Positions 24,326 through 32,562 of a DNA stretch of 64,000 nucleotides are shown here, in pieces. This stretch comes from Saccharothrix obliqua (GTDB lineage: Bacteria; Actinomycetota; Actinomycetes; Mycobacteriales; Pseudonocardiaceae). The stretch's first letter is position 1. Every line of letters begins with the position of its first letter. The notes beneath the pieces were generated by a model, which was not told where the DNA came from, made no database searches, and saw only the letters and a list, made by a program, of their open reading frames with translations. Location: contig NZ_JAHXGQ010000004.1 of NCBI RefSeq assembly GCF_019375475.1, forward strand, positions 1 to 64,000. The letters are read 5' to 3'. The translations under genes were made by a program, and so were the position numbers.

Positions 24326-24948
24326 TGGCGCGCTGCCCGGCGGGCCACGACTCGGTCACGGAGGACTACTGCGACGTGTGCGGCATGTCGCTGGAACCGG
24401 CGCCGGTCACCGCGGTCGCTCCCGATCCGGCCGAGGCGTGCGTGGTGTGCGGCGCGGTGCGGGACGGCCGGTTCTGCGAGGAGTGCGGGCACGATTCGCT
24501 GGCACCCGCCCCGGCCGCCGTGCAAGCGCCGGAGCGGGTGCGGTGGCACGTGACGGTGGAGGCGGACCGGGCGTACTTCGCGCGGGTGGTCGCGGCGGGC
24601 GGTCCCGACGCGGCGGCGGTGGGTTTCCCCGAGTTCTGCCCGCCACGCCGGTTCGACCTCGCGGGCACGCAGGTGACGATCGGGCGGCGGAGCCGGTCCC
24701 GGGGCATCTTCCCCACCGTCGACCTGGTCGGCCCGCCCGAGGACCCGGGCGTGTCGCACAGCCACGCGTTGCTGGTGGCGGGCGGGGGCGGGTGGTCGGT
24801 GGTGGACCTGGGTTCGACCAACGGCACGACGGTGAACGGCTCGCCGGACCCGTTGAGCCCCAACCGGCCGCACCCGCTGGCGGACGGCGACCAGGTGCAC
24901 GTGGGCGCCTGGACCACCATCACGCTGCACCGCGTGGCCACGCCGTGA
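24325..24948 (+). CDS. FHA-domain protein with N-terminal zinc ribbons
   Basis: A 207-residue protein from ATG 24325, whose first base is the last base of the VWA stop (TGATG). Two ribbon-like cysteine sets lead: C4, C16, C19 (with H8 as possible fourth ligand) and C39, C42, C51, C54. A linker leads to an FHA domain (about 100-205): DLAGTQVTIGRRSRSRGIFP, VSHSHALLVAGGGGWSVVDL, GSTNGTTVNG and LADGDQVHVGAWTTITLHR, with the phosphothreonine-binding Arg, Ser-His and Asn positions present. It is the probable phospho-reader of the PknG circuit, in the role GarA/OdhI plays elsewhere, but it lacks a clear ETTS phosphosite. Last gene of the operon. Confidence 0.92.
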   Translation: MARCPAGHDSVTEDYCDVCGMSLEPAPVTAVAPDPAEACVVCGAVRDGRFCEECGHDSLAPAPAAVQAPERVRWHVTVEADRAYFARVVAAGGPDAAAVGFPEFCPPRRFDLAGTQVTIGRRSRSRGIFPTVDLVGPPEDPGVSHSHALLVAGGGGWSVVDLGSTNGTTVNGSPDPLSPNRPHPLADGDQVHVGAWTTITLHRVATP

Positions 24949-25113
24949 CGACGCACCACCCCGCGCCGGTCGTGCGCCGACCCGCGGGGTGAGCGTGCGG
25001 GTGGGCGCGGGCCGCCGCGTGCCGCCGGTGGGGTTGCCGCGCTCCGACTGGCGGTGGAGAGCGGGGCCGCCCGCGCCGGGACGGCGGCCGGTCGAGCGGA
25101 CCCGGCGCGCCGC

Positions 25114-25132
25114 GGAGGTCGGGTCGACCTCC
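25114..25132. terminator. Short tight stem-loop
   Basis: GGAGGTCG pairs with CGACCTCC around a 3-base loop (GGT) downstream of the PknG operon. Confidence 0.45.
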
Positions 25133-25190
25133 GGGCGGGCGAGGCGTGGTGCGGGGGAAACGCCCGGCGGCACCCAGGGCCGACCGACCG

Positions 25191-25216
25191 GGTGGGCGGG
25201 TGCTCCCCCGCCCACC
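25191..25216. terminator. Terminator hairpin between convergent genes
   Basis: GGTGGGCGGG and CCCGCCCACC pair perfectly over a 6-base loop, about 50 bases past the end of the minus-strand NmrA-like gene and about 240 past the PknG operon. Confidence 0.65.
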
Positions 25217-25264
25217 GGACGGGGCGACCGCGACCCGGCTCGACGCCGGGCGTGGAACGCGTTC

Positions 25265-26119
25265 TCAGCAGCGGAAGCGGTCGGCGTTCTCGGTGGCCCA
25301 CTGGGCGTAGCTGCGGGCGGGGCGGCCGGTCACGCGTTCGACGGTGTCCGTCGTGGCGCGTCCCTCGGGCGGGATGTTGGCGTAGCGGTTGATCACGTAC
25401 TCCGCCTTCTCCGCCGGGCCGCCCGGTGCGACGCCGAACAGGCGCAGCGCGGGTGGCCGCTCCGTCCACAACGCGCGGGCCTGGTCGGGGGTCAGCTCCT
25501 CGAACCGCAGGTCACGACCGGTGGCCTCGGCGAGCAGGCGGAGCTTGACGCGGGGCGAGATGGTCTCGGGGCCGGTCAGCGGGTAGGTGCGGCCGTGGTG
25601 CCCGTCCTCGGTGAGCGCGACGGCCGCGACGGCGGCGATGTCGGCCTCGTGCACGGGGGTGCTCGGCCGGTCGGCGTGCGGTTCGCGGATGACGTCGCCG
25701 TCACGCAGCGGCGGACCCCAGTCGGGCAGGGTGTTGAACATGAACTCGCCGGGCCGCACGTGGGTCCACTCCAGGTCGCTGGCGCGGACGGCGGGTTCGA
25801 GGGTGCCCTCCTTCCAGCCGCCGAGGATGGTGACGCGGCGGACGCCGGCGGCCTGCGCCTCGGCGACGATCTCGGGCCCGTTGGGCAGTGGCCGGTACGT
25901 GTTCCCGAAGTTGATCAGATGGGCGGCGGTGACCCCGGCGAACGCGGGGCGCAGCGACCGCGCGTCGGTGGTGTCGCCACGCACCACCTCCACCTCGGCG
26001 GGCAGGTCGGCGTGCTCGGGGTCGCGGGTGAGGGCGCGGACCTGGTGTCCCGCGGCGAGCAGTTGCTGCACGAGTTGGCGGCCGACGGTGCCGGTCGCCC
26101 CGGTCACGAGAACGGTCAT
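25265..26119 (-). CDS. NmrA/SDR-like NAD(P)H-binding protein
   Basis: A 284-residue atypical short-chain dehydrogenase. The N-terminal MTVLVTGATGTVGRQLVQQL carries the GxxGxxG dinucleotide motif, followed by ALTRDPEHADLPAEVEVVRG with the basic residues typical of NADP preference and by RVTILGGWKEGTLEPAVRAS. The classical YxxxK catalytic pair is not evident, as in the NmrA/azoreductase-like group. It diverges from a MarR gene with a dyad in the 60-base gap, so it is probably that regulator's target. Likely a redox sensor or quinone-reductase-like enzyme. Confidence 0.87.
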   Translation of the reverse strand: MTVLVTGATGTVGRQLVQQLLAAGHQVRALTRDPEHADLPAEVEVVRGDTTDARSLRPAFAGVTAAHLINFGNTYRPLPNGPEIVAEAQAAGVRRVTILGGWKEGTLEPAVRASDLEWTHVRPGEFMFNTLPDWGPPLRDGDVIREPHADRPSTPVHEADIAAVAAVALTEDGHHGRTYPLTGPETISPRVKLRLLAEATGRDLRFEELTPDQARALWTERPPALRLFGVAPGGPAEKAEYVINRYANIPPEGRATTDTVERVTGRPARSYAQWATENADRFRC

Positions 26120-26171
26120 GCGGGTGTGTCTCCCGGATACGCTTTGTGTGAGGCCGATACGATACGGAGAA

Positions 26172-26182
26172 CATATCATATG
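26172..26182. promoter_or_regulatory. Candidate MarR operator overlapping the start codon
   Basis: CATAT-C-ATATG is a perfect 11-base palindrome whose last three bases are the ATG of the MarR gene. It lies in an AT-rich spacer that also has a GATACGATAC direct repeat (26156-26165). Binding here could repress both divergent genes. Confidence 0.5.
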
Positions 26183-26662
26183 AGTTACATAGAACCTGGT
26201 GGGCGACACGGGGCGGTGACGGGTATCAGGGCTTCGCTGCGGGCCCTGCGCAACCAGCTGTCCCTGCTCAACCACGAGGTCGGGACGCGCCTGGAGCTGC
26301 GCGACGTGGACCTGGACTGCCTCGAACTGGTGCTCGACCACGGCCCGCTGACGCCGTCCGCGCTGTCCCGCCGCGCGGGCCTGCACCCCGCGACGGTGAC
26401 CGGCATCCTCGACCGGTTGCAGCGCGGCGGCTGGGTGGCGCGTGAGCGCGACCCGAACGGCCCGGACCGGCGGGCCGTGCTGGTGCGGGCCCTGGCGGAA
26501 CGGCACGACGAGCTGTACGGCCTGTACGCGGGGATGAACGCCGCGGTGGACCGGGTGCTCGCCGACTACGACGACGACCAGCTGGCCCTGGTCGCGGACT
26601 TCCTGCGACGCACCACCGAGGCCGGTCGGGCGGCGACCGAGGAACTGGCGCGCGACCGGTGA
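26180..26662 (+). CDS. MarR-family transcriptional regulator
   Basis: A 160-residue winged-helix protein from ATG 26180. The HTH is LTPSALSRRAGLHPATVTGI LDRLQRGGWV and the wing RERDPNGPDRRAVLVRAL; flanking helices form the dimer interface. It is divergent from the NmrA-like gene, and its start codon is part of an AT-rich palindrome, which suggests autoregulation. The ligand is unknown; no cysteine sensor stands out. Confidence 0.88.
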   Translation: MSYIEPGGRHGAVTGIRASLRALRNQLSLLNHEVGTRLELRDVDLDCLELVLDHGPLTPSALSRRAGLHPATVTGILDRLQRGGWVARERDPNGPDRRAVLVRALAERHDELYGLYAGMNAAVDRVLADYDDDQLALVADFLRRTTEAGRAATEELARDR

Positions 26663-26749
26663 GACCCGGTCGGCGAGGGGGCGTCCGCACGGCGCGGTGG
26701 TCGAGGGGGATTCACCGCGCGGGACGTCGGAGCACGGGGAGGGGTTTCG

Positions 26750-27235
26750 GTGGGTGACGAGGTGGACGTGGTGCTGGCGCAGTGGCGCGTGGAGCGCCCG
26801 GACGTGGACACGTCGCCGGTGGCCGTGCTGGGGCGGGTGACCCGGCTGTCCCGGCTGGTGGAGCGGGAGCTGAAGGACTTCCTGGCGCGGTACGAGCTGG
26901 AGCCGGGCGAGTTCGAGGTGCTCACGACGTTGCGCCGGGCGGGCGGCGCGGACGGGTTGACCGCCGGCGCGTTCCTGCACGCGGCGCTGGTCACGGCGGG
27001 CGCGATCACCAACCGCATCGACCGGATGGCCGCGAAGGGCCTGGTGGTGCGGGTGCCGGACCCGGTGGACCGGCGGGTGGTGCGGGTGCGGCTGACCGAC
27101 GAGGGCCGCGTGCTGGTGGACGCGGTGCTCGGCGAGCACATGGCCCGGTTCGCGCGCCTGCTGGAACCGCTGGCGCCGGAGACCAGGTCGGTGGTGGCGG
27201 ACGCGTTGCGGGTGCTGCTGGAGGGCTGCGAGTGA
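26750..27235 (+). CDS. MarR-family transcriptional regulator (second)
   Basis: A 161-residue protein from GTG 26750. It reads PVAVLGRVTRLSRLVERELK, DFLARYELEPGEFEVLTTLR, then LTAGAFLHAALVTAGAITNR (HTH), MAAKGLVVRVPDPVDRRVVR (wing) and LTDEGRVLVD. It differs from the upstream MarR in both ends. It has no obvious target: the next gene downstream is convergent hrpA. It could be co-transcribed with the upstream MarR gene, 87 bases away. Confidence 0.88.
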   Translation: MGDEVDVVLAQWRVERPDVDTSPVAVLGRVTRLSRLVERELKDFLARYELEPGEFEVLTTLRRAGGADGLTAGAFLHAALVTAGAITNRIDRMAAKGLVVRVPDPVDRRVVRVRLTDEGRVLVDAVLGEHMARFARLLEPLAPETRSVVADALRVLLEGCE

Positions 27236-27281
27236 GCACCACCGCGACGGCCGGGCGCGACCCGGCCGTCGCGGCACCCTT

Positions 27282-27376
27282 CAGCGCGGCACCCTCAGCG
27301 CGGCACCCTCAGCGCGGCACCCTCAGCGCGGCACCCTCAGCGCGGCACCCTCAGCGCGGCACCCTCAGCGCGGCAC
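27282..27376. repeat. 14-bp tandem repeat array (VNTR-like)
   Basis: Six perfect copies of CAGCGCGGCACCCT are followed by an 11-base partial copy, and a degenerate half copy precedes (27271-27280). The partial copy provides the last codons and TGA of hrpA. The 14-base period excludes a coding repeat. Copy number is likely variable between strains. Confidence 0.9.
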
Positions 27377-30300
27377 GGCGTCGAGGGCCTTGAACACCCG
27401 CTTGTCGGACACCGTGTAGCGGGTGGGGATGGTCTGGGCGAAGTAGCTCAGCCGCAGCTCCTCGATCATCCAGCGCACCTCGTCCAGCTCGGGGTGCGGT
27501 TCGTCGGCGGGCAGCTGGGCGCGCAGGTCGCGGTACTCGGCGTGGACCTGGTGGACGCGCTCCATCCAGTCCCGGTCGCGGCGCACGTTCTCGGTGAGCT
27601 TGTCGACCCGCCGGGCGATGCCCTGGAGGTAACGGTGGATGTCGGACAGCCGCGCCGCGCCCGCACCGGTCACGAACCCGTTGTGCACCAGGCCGGCCAG
27701 CTGCGCGCGGATGTCGCTCACCGACTCCTCGAACACCGCGCCCTTGACCCGGCCGAGCCGCAGCTCCACGTCCTGCGCGGCGTCGAGCACGTTGCGCACC
27801 TCGCGCACCACGTCGAACACCGTCTCGCCCAGGTACTTGCGCACGTAGTCGGTGAGCCGGGCGAAGCCCTTGGCGTTCCACGCGGGACCACCCGCCGACG
27901 TGACCAGGTGGTCGACGGCGGCGGCGATGCAGTCGGCGAGCAGGGGCGCCACGCCGCCGTGCGGGTTGCGGGTGAGGGTCAGCTTCTCGGCGTTGGTCAG
28001 CCCCCGCTGGAGCGACTTCACCGGCGACGGCACGGTGAGCAGCAGCAGCCGGCGCGTGCCGCGCCGCATCGCCACCTCCTGCCTGCCGGGCGTGTCCAGG
28101 ATCTCCACGGCGACGCTGTCGCCCTTGTCGACCAGCGCCGGGTAGGCGGTGACGACGATCCCGGACCGCTGCCGCCGCACGGTCTTCGGCAGCTCGTCCA
28201 GGTCCCACGTGGTGAGGCCGGTGCGGGTGAGGTTGGCGGCGGCCGCGGCCAGGGTTTCCCGGAGCTGACCACGCAGCTGCTGCTTGAGCGCGCCCAGGTC
28301 CTTGCCGCTGGCGAGCTGCCGGTCGTCCTCGTCGACGACCTGGAAGGTGAGCTTGAGGTGCTCGGGCACCTGGTCGAGCTGCCACTCCTCGCGCGGCACG
28401 ACGACGCCGGTCAGGGCACGCAGCTCGCGCTCCAGCGCGGGCAGCAGCGGCTCGTCCGGGTCGATGCGGGACAACGCCGCGTTGGCCACGTCCGGCACCG
28501 GCACGAAGTTGCGGCGCACCGGTTTGGGCAGCGACCGGATCAGGGCGATCACCAGGTCGGTGCGCAGGCCGGGCACCTGCCAGGACAACGCGTCGTCGGG
28601 CATGGTGGTCAGCGCGGGCAGCGGCAGCCGCACGGTGACGCCGTCGACGGGCGCGCCCGGTTCGAACCGGTAGGTCAGCGGCAGCTCGATCCCGCCCCGC
28701 GTCAGGTGGTCCGGGTACGCCTCGGGGGTGACCCCGACGCGGTCGTTGACCAGCATGTCCTTGTCGAACGTGAGCAGGTCCGGCCGGTCGCGCCGGGCCT
28801 GCTTCCACCACGTGTCGAAGTGCCGCGCGGACACGACCTCCGCGCCGACGCGCTGGTCGTAGAAGTCGAACAGGGTGTCGTCGTCCACGACGATGTCGCG
28901 GCGGCGCGCCCGGTTCTCCAGCTCGGCGACCTCGTCGAGCAGTTCCCGGTTGCGGTGGAAGAACCGGTGGTGGGTGGTCCACTCGCCCTGCACCAGGGCG
29001 TGCCGGATGAACAGCTCCCGGGACAGCTCCGGGTCGATGCGCCCGTAGCCGACCTTGCGGGAGGTCACGATCGGCACCCCGTAGAGGGTGACCTTCTCCA
29101 GCGCCACCACCGAGCCGCGCTTGGCGTCCCAGTGCGGTTCGCTGTAGGTGCGCTTGACGATGTGCTCGCCGAGCTTCTCCGCCCACTCCGGTTCGATGCG
29201 GGCCACGATGCGGCCCCACAGCCGGGAGGTCTCGACCAGCTCGGCGGCCATCACCCACTGCGGTGGTTTCCGGAACAACGCCGAGCCGGGGAAGATCGCG
29301 AACTTGGCGTTGCGCGCGCCCAGGTACTCGGTGGCCTGCCGCTTGCCGCCGTCGCGCTTCACGACGTCCTTGACGCCGATGTGCGACAGCAGGCCCGACA
29401 GCAGCGAGATGTGGACGTTGCGCGGCTCGGCGGGCTGCTCGTTGACGTGCACGCCGAGCGTCTTGGCGACCTGCCGCAGCTGGGTGTAGATGTCCTGCCA
29501 CTCCCGCACCCGCAGGTAGTTCAGGAACTCGGCGCGGCACAGCCGGCGGAACTGGTTGGACGACAACGCCTTCTGCTGCTCGCGCAGGTGCTGCCACAGG
29601 TTCAGGTAGGCCAGGAAGTCCGAGTCGGGGTCGCGGAACCGGGCGTGCTGCTCGTCGGCGGCCTGCTGCTTGTCGGCCGGCCGTTCCCGCGGGTCCTGGA
29701 TGGACAGCGCGGCGGCGATCACCATGACCTCGCGGACGCAGCCGTTGCGGTCGGCCTCCACCACCATCCGGCCCAGCCGCGGGTCGACCGGCAGCTGCGC
29801 GAGCTTGCGGCCCAGCGGGGTGAGCTTCTGCTCGGCGGGCAGGATCGCGCCCAGCTCCTGGAGCAGCTGCACGCCGTCGTTGATGTTGCGGGCGTCCGGC
29901 GGGTCGATGAACGGGAACGCGGCGATGTCGCCGAGCCCGATCGCGGTCATCTGGAGGATGACCGACGCCAGGTTGGTGCGCAGGATCTCCGGGTCGGTGA
30001 ACTCGGGCCGCGCGTCGAAGTCGTCCTCGCTGTAGAGGCGGACGCAGATGCCCTCGGAAACGCGCCCGCAGCGGCCCTTGCGCTGGTTGGCCGACGCCTG
30101 CGAGATCGGCTCGATGGGCAGCCGCTGCACCTTGAGCCGGCTGCTGTACCGGGAGATGCGCGCGGTGCCGGGGTCGACCACGTACTTGATGCCGGGCACG
30201 GTCAGCGACGTCTCGGCGACGTTCGTGGCCAGCACCACCCGGCGGCCCCGGTGCGGTTGGAACACGCGGTGCTGCTCGCCGAACGACAGCCGCGCGTACA

Positions 30301-31267
30301 GCGGCAGGATCTCGGTGGCGGGCAGCTGCAACGCGGCCAGCGCGTCGGCGGTGTCGCGGATCTCCCGCTCGCCGGACAGGAACACCAGCACGTCGCCGGG
30401 ACCCTCGGCCTGGAGTTCGCGGACCGCGTCGCACACGGCCTGCGTCTGGTCGCGGTCGGGGTCGGCGTCCGGGTCGTCCGGGTCCACGATCGGCCGGTAC
30501 CGCACCTCCACCGGGTAGGTGCGGCCGGACACCTCGATGATCGGGGCGTCCCCGAAGTGCCGGGAGAACCGCTCCGGGTCGATGGTGGCGGAGGTGATGA
30601 CGACCTTGAGGTCCGGCCGCCGGGGCAGCAGCTGCCGCAGGTAGCCGAGCAGGAAGTCCACGTTGAGGCTGCGCTCGTGCGCCTCGTCGATGATGATCGT
30701 GTCGTAGCGGGACAGCATCCGGTCGGTCTGGATCTCGGCCAGCAGGATGCCGTCGGTCATCAGCTTGACCAGCGTGTCGTCGCCGGACTGGTCGGTGAAC
30801 CGCACCTTGTAGCCCACGGCCTGGCCCAGCGGCGTGCCCAGCTCCTGCGCGACGCGCTCGGCGACGGTGCGGGCGGCGAGCCGCCGCGGCTGGGTGTGGC
30901 CGATCTGGCCGAGCACGCCCCGGCCCAGCTCCAGGCAGATCTTGGGCAGCTGGGTGGTCTTGCCGGAGCCGGTCTCGCCCGCGACGATCACCACCTGGTG
31001 GTCGCGGATGAGGGCCGCGATGTCGTCCTTGCGCGCGCTGACCGGCAGCTCCGCCGGGTAGGTGATCTTCGGCACGGCTTCGCGGCGCAGGGCCACCCGC
31101 AGCTCGGCCCGGTCGATCTCGGCGGCGATCTCGGCGTGGACGGCCTCGCGGGCCTTGTCGTCCCGGACCTTGCGCGCCCCGTCGAGCCGGCGGCGCAACC
31201 GCCGCTGGTCCCCGGTCATCAGGTCGGACAGGCGTCGGTGCAGGTCGGCGTGCGCGGTGGTGTTCAT
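27365..31267 (-). CDS. hrpA: ATP-dependent RNA helicase HrpA (DEAH-box)
   Basis: A 1300-residue protein, the usual HrpA length. The N-terminal helicase core shows VIVAGETGSGKTTQLPKICL (motif I), TQPRRLAARTVAERVA (Ia), IIIDEAHERSLNVDFLLGYL (DEAH, motif II), SATIDPERFSRHFG (III) and ATNVAETSLTVPGIKYVVD plus QRKGRCGR (V/VI). Helicase-associated, OB-fold and DUF3418 regions fill the long C-terminus. ATG 31267 is chosen because MNTTAHADLHRRLSDL starts the family homology, although the frame is open further upstream. HrpA relatives act in mRNA processing and in rescuing stalled ribosomes. Its last codons lie in the tandem repeat array. Confidence 0.95.
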   Translation of the reverse strand: MNTTAHADLHRRLSDLMTGDQRRLRRRLDGARKVRDDKAREAVHAEIAAEIDRAELRVALRREAVPKITYPAELPVSARKDDIAALIRDHQVVIVAGETGSGKTTQLPKICLELGRGVLGQIGHTQPRRLAARTVAERVAQELGTPLGQAVGYKVRFTDQSGDDTLVKLMTDGILLAEIQTDRMLSRYDTIIIDEAHERSLNVDFLLGYLRQLLPRRPDLKVVITSATIDPERFSRHFGDAPIIEVSGRTYPVEVRYRPIVDPDDPDADPDRDQTQAVCDAVRELQAEGPGDVLVFLSGEREIRDTADALAALQLPATEILPLYARLSFGEQHRVFQPHRGRRVVLATNVAETSLTVPGIKYVVDPGTARISRYSSRLKVQRLPIEPISQASANQRKGRCGRVSEGICVRLYSEDDFDARPEFTDPEILRTNLASVILQMTAIGLGDIAAFPFIDPPDARNINDGVQLLQELGAILPAEQKLTPLGRKLAQLPVDPRLGRMVVEADRNGCVREVMVIAAALSIQDPRERPADKQQAADEQHARFRDPDSDFLAYLNLWQHLREQQKALSSNQFRRLCRAEFLNYLRVREWQDIYTQLRQVAKTLGVHVNEQPAEPRNVHISLLSGLLSHIGVKDVVKRDGGKRQATEYLGARNAKFAIFPGSALFRKPPQWVMAAELVETSRLWGRIVARIEPEWAEKLGEHIVKRTYSEPHWDAKRGSVVALEKVTLYGVPIVTSRKVGYGRIDPELSRELFIRHALVQGEWTTHHRFFHRNRELLDEVAELENRARRRDIVVDDDTLFDFYDQRVGAEVVSARHFDTWWKQARRDRPDLLTFDKDMLVNDRVGVTPEAYPDHLTRGGIELPLTYRFEPGAPVDGVTVRLPLPALTTMPDDALSWQVPGLRTDLVIALIRSLPKPVRRNFVPVPDVANAALSRIDPDEPLLPALERELRALTGVVVPREEWQLDQVPEHLKLTFQVVDEDDRQLASGKDLGALKQQLRGQLRETLAAAAANLTRTGLTTWDLDELPKTVRRQRSGIVVTAYPALVDKGDSVAVEILDTPGRQEVAMRRGTRRLLLLTVPSPVKSLQRGLTNAEKLTLTRNPHGGVAPLLADCIAAAVDHLVTSAGGPAWNAKGFARLTDYVRKYLGETVFDVVREVRNVLDAAQDVELRLGRVKGAVFEESVSDIRAQLAGLVHNGFVTGAGAARLSDIHRYLQGIARRVDKLTENVRRDRDWMERVHQVHAEYRDLRAQLPADEPHPELDEVRWMIEELRLSYFAQTIPTRYTVSDKRVFKALDAVPR

Positions 31268-31288
31268 GCTGCCGATCAGGATAGTGGT

Positions 31289-31337
31289 GCGGCGGTGGTG
31301 GGGCCGCCGATTATCGGCGCGGCCACACCACCGCCGC
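31289..31337 (-). terminator. Long terminator hairpin upstream of hrpA
   Basis: GCGGCGGTGGTG and CACCACCGCCGC form the outer stem, and GGCCGC-CGAT with ATCGGCGCGGCC the inner stem, with one mismatch and one bulge. It lies between the end of the AhpD/PEP-mutase operon and the hrpA start, so it should end that operon. Confidence 0.75.
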
Positions 31338-31341
31338 GTCG

Positions 31342-32079
31342 TCAGGCCCGGTACGGGGAGCCGCCGGCGTGGATGTCGGTGGCGACCTCCGCGAGCCGCG
31401 CGAGCAGCAGCCGGTGCACACCGGGGCCGAAGCTCACCCGCGCCACGCCGAGTCCGCCCAGCTCGGCGGGGGTGGGCGCGCCCGGCCCGTGCGCGACGTT
31501 GACCGGGCCGCCGACCGCGCGGCAGAACTCGGCGACCCGGTCGGCGGGCACGCCGATCGGGTAGGTGCAGTCCGCGCCCGCCGCCAGGTAGGCCCGCGCC
31601 CGCGTCACGGCCTCCTCGAACGCGCCGCCGCGCAGGAACACGTCGACGCGCGCGTTGAGCACCAGCGCCGGGTCGGCGGCACGCACCTCGCCCAGGAACT
31701 CGACCTGCCGCTCCAGCGGCAGCAGCTCGCCGGTGGCGGGCGCGGAGTCCTCCAGGTTGCAGCCGACGGCGCCCGCGTCGGCGAGCCGCGCCGCGATCTC
31801 GGCGGGCGGCAGGCCGTAGCCGCGTTCCACGTCGGCGGTCACCGGCACGGACACGGCCCGCGCGACGCGTGCCACGGCCGCGAACGCCTCGTCGGCGGGC
31901 ATGTCCTCGCCGTCGTCGTAGCCCAGGGCCGCGCTGACCGCGGCGCTGGCCGTGGCGACCGCCGGGAACAACCCGGCCACCACCCGCGCCGACGCCGCGT
32001 CCCACACGTTCGGCAGCACCACGGGCCGGCCGGGCACGTGCAGGGCGCGCAACGCGGCGGCCCGCTGGTCGCGGCTCAC
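31342..32079 (-). CDS. Isocitrate lyase/PEP mutase-family enzyme
   Basis: A 245-residue barrel enzyme from GTG 32079, whose GTGA overlaps the stop of the AhpD-like gene. Key segments: PVVLPNVWDAASARVVAGLF, VPVTADVERGYGLPPAEIAA (metal-binding acid), VGCNLEDSAP and LVLNARVDVFLRGG. The family includes PEP mutase, phosphonopyruvate hydrolase and 2-methylisocitrate or oxaloacetate-type lyases. The catalytic KKCGH loop of isocitrate lyase is absent, so it is not one. The substrate is open; co-translation with AhpD suggests linked roles. Confidence 0.85.
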   Translation of the reverse strand: MSRDQRAAALRALHVPGRPVVLPNVWDAASARVVAGLFPAVATASAAVSAALGYDDGEDMPADEAFAAVARVARAVSVPVTADVERGYGLPPAEIAARLADAGAVGCNLEDSAPATGELLPLERQVEFLGEVRAADPALVLNARVDVFLRGGAFEEAVTRARAYLAAGADCTYPIGVPADRVAEFCRAVGGPVNVAHGPGAPTPAELGGLGVARVSFGPGVHRLLLARLAEVATDIHAGGSPYRA

Positions 32080-32516
32080 CGGGAAACCTCCCACGCGCCG
32101 GTGGTGGCGACCATCCGGTTCCACGTGTTGATCACGGCGATGACCCACAGCAGCTCGGTCAGCTCGCGCTCGTCGAACTGCTCCGCCGCCTCGGCCCGGA
32201 CGTCCTCCGGCACACCCGAGGACAGCACCGTGACGGCTTCGGCGAGTGCGAGGGCGGCACGCTCCCGGTCGTCGAAACCGGGCGCCTCGCGCCACACCGG
32301 CAGCAGGTCGAGCCGCTGCTGCCGCTCGCCCGCCGCGCGGGCCGCCCGGGTGTGCAGGTCGGTGCAGTAGGCGCAGCCGTTGATCTGGGAGGCGCGGATC
32401 TGCACCAGTTCCCGCAGCAGCGGGTCGAGCGAGTTCTGCTTCGACGCGGTGGACAGGCCGCTCATCGCGGCCAGCGTCGCCGGTGTCAGGTCGCTCACCG
32501 GCAGTCGGATCGTCAT
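32076..32516 (-). CDS. AhpD-like carboxymuconolactone decarboxylase-family protein
   Basis: A 146-residue all-helical protein with the redox motif C48-A-Y-C51-T-D-L-H55 (NGCAYCTDLHTRAA). This is the AhpD-type proton-relay site used in alkyl-hydroperoxide reduction. DERELTELLWVIAVINTWNR is the second typical helix. First gene of a two-gene operon with the PEP-mutase-like enzyme, and divergent from a MocR regulator with an operator-like dyad between them. Confidence 0.9.
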   Translation of the reverse strand: MTIRLPVSDLTPATLAAMSGLSTASKQNSLDPLLRELVQIRASQINGCAYCTDLHTRAARAAGERQQRLDLLPVWREAPGFDDRERAALALAEAVTVLSSGVPEDVRAEAAEQFDERELTELLWVIAVINTWNRMVATTGAWEVSR

Positions 32517-32535
32517 GCACGCACCCTATGGCGGC

Positions 32536-32559
32536 ATTGGCCCCTTGCTAAGGTCCAAT
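32536..32559. promoter_or_regulatory. Candidate MocR/PdxR operator
   Basis: ATTGGCCCCTT-gct-AAGGTCCAAT is an inverted repeat (ATTGG/CCAAT and CTT/AAG arms with imperfect centre) in the 46-base gap between the AhpD-like gene and the divergent MocR gene. Its position allows control of both. Confidence 0.6.
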
Positions 32560-32562
32560 CCC

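Larger units (their letters stand above)
24949..25264. other. 316-base convergent intergenic region
   Basis: No gene seen. It separates the end of the FHA gene from the end of the NmrA-like gene and holds two strong hairpins, listed separately. Confidence 0.6.

Noticed and set aside
27282..27376. CRISPR-like array
   Set aside because: Units are 14 bases, contiguous and without spacers, and no cas genes are near; it is a minisatellite.
27494..31564. Open frame of 1356 codons on the plus strand
   Set aside because: It is antisense to hrpA over its full length and has no family motifs; the long frame results from high GC at third positions.
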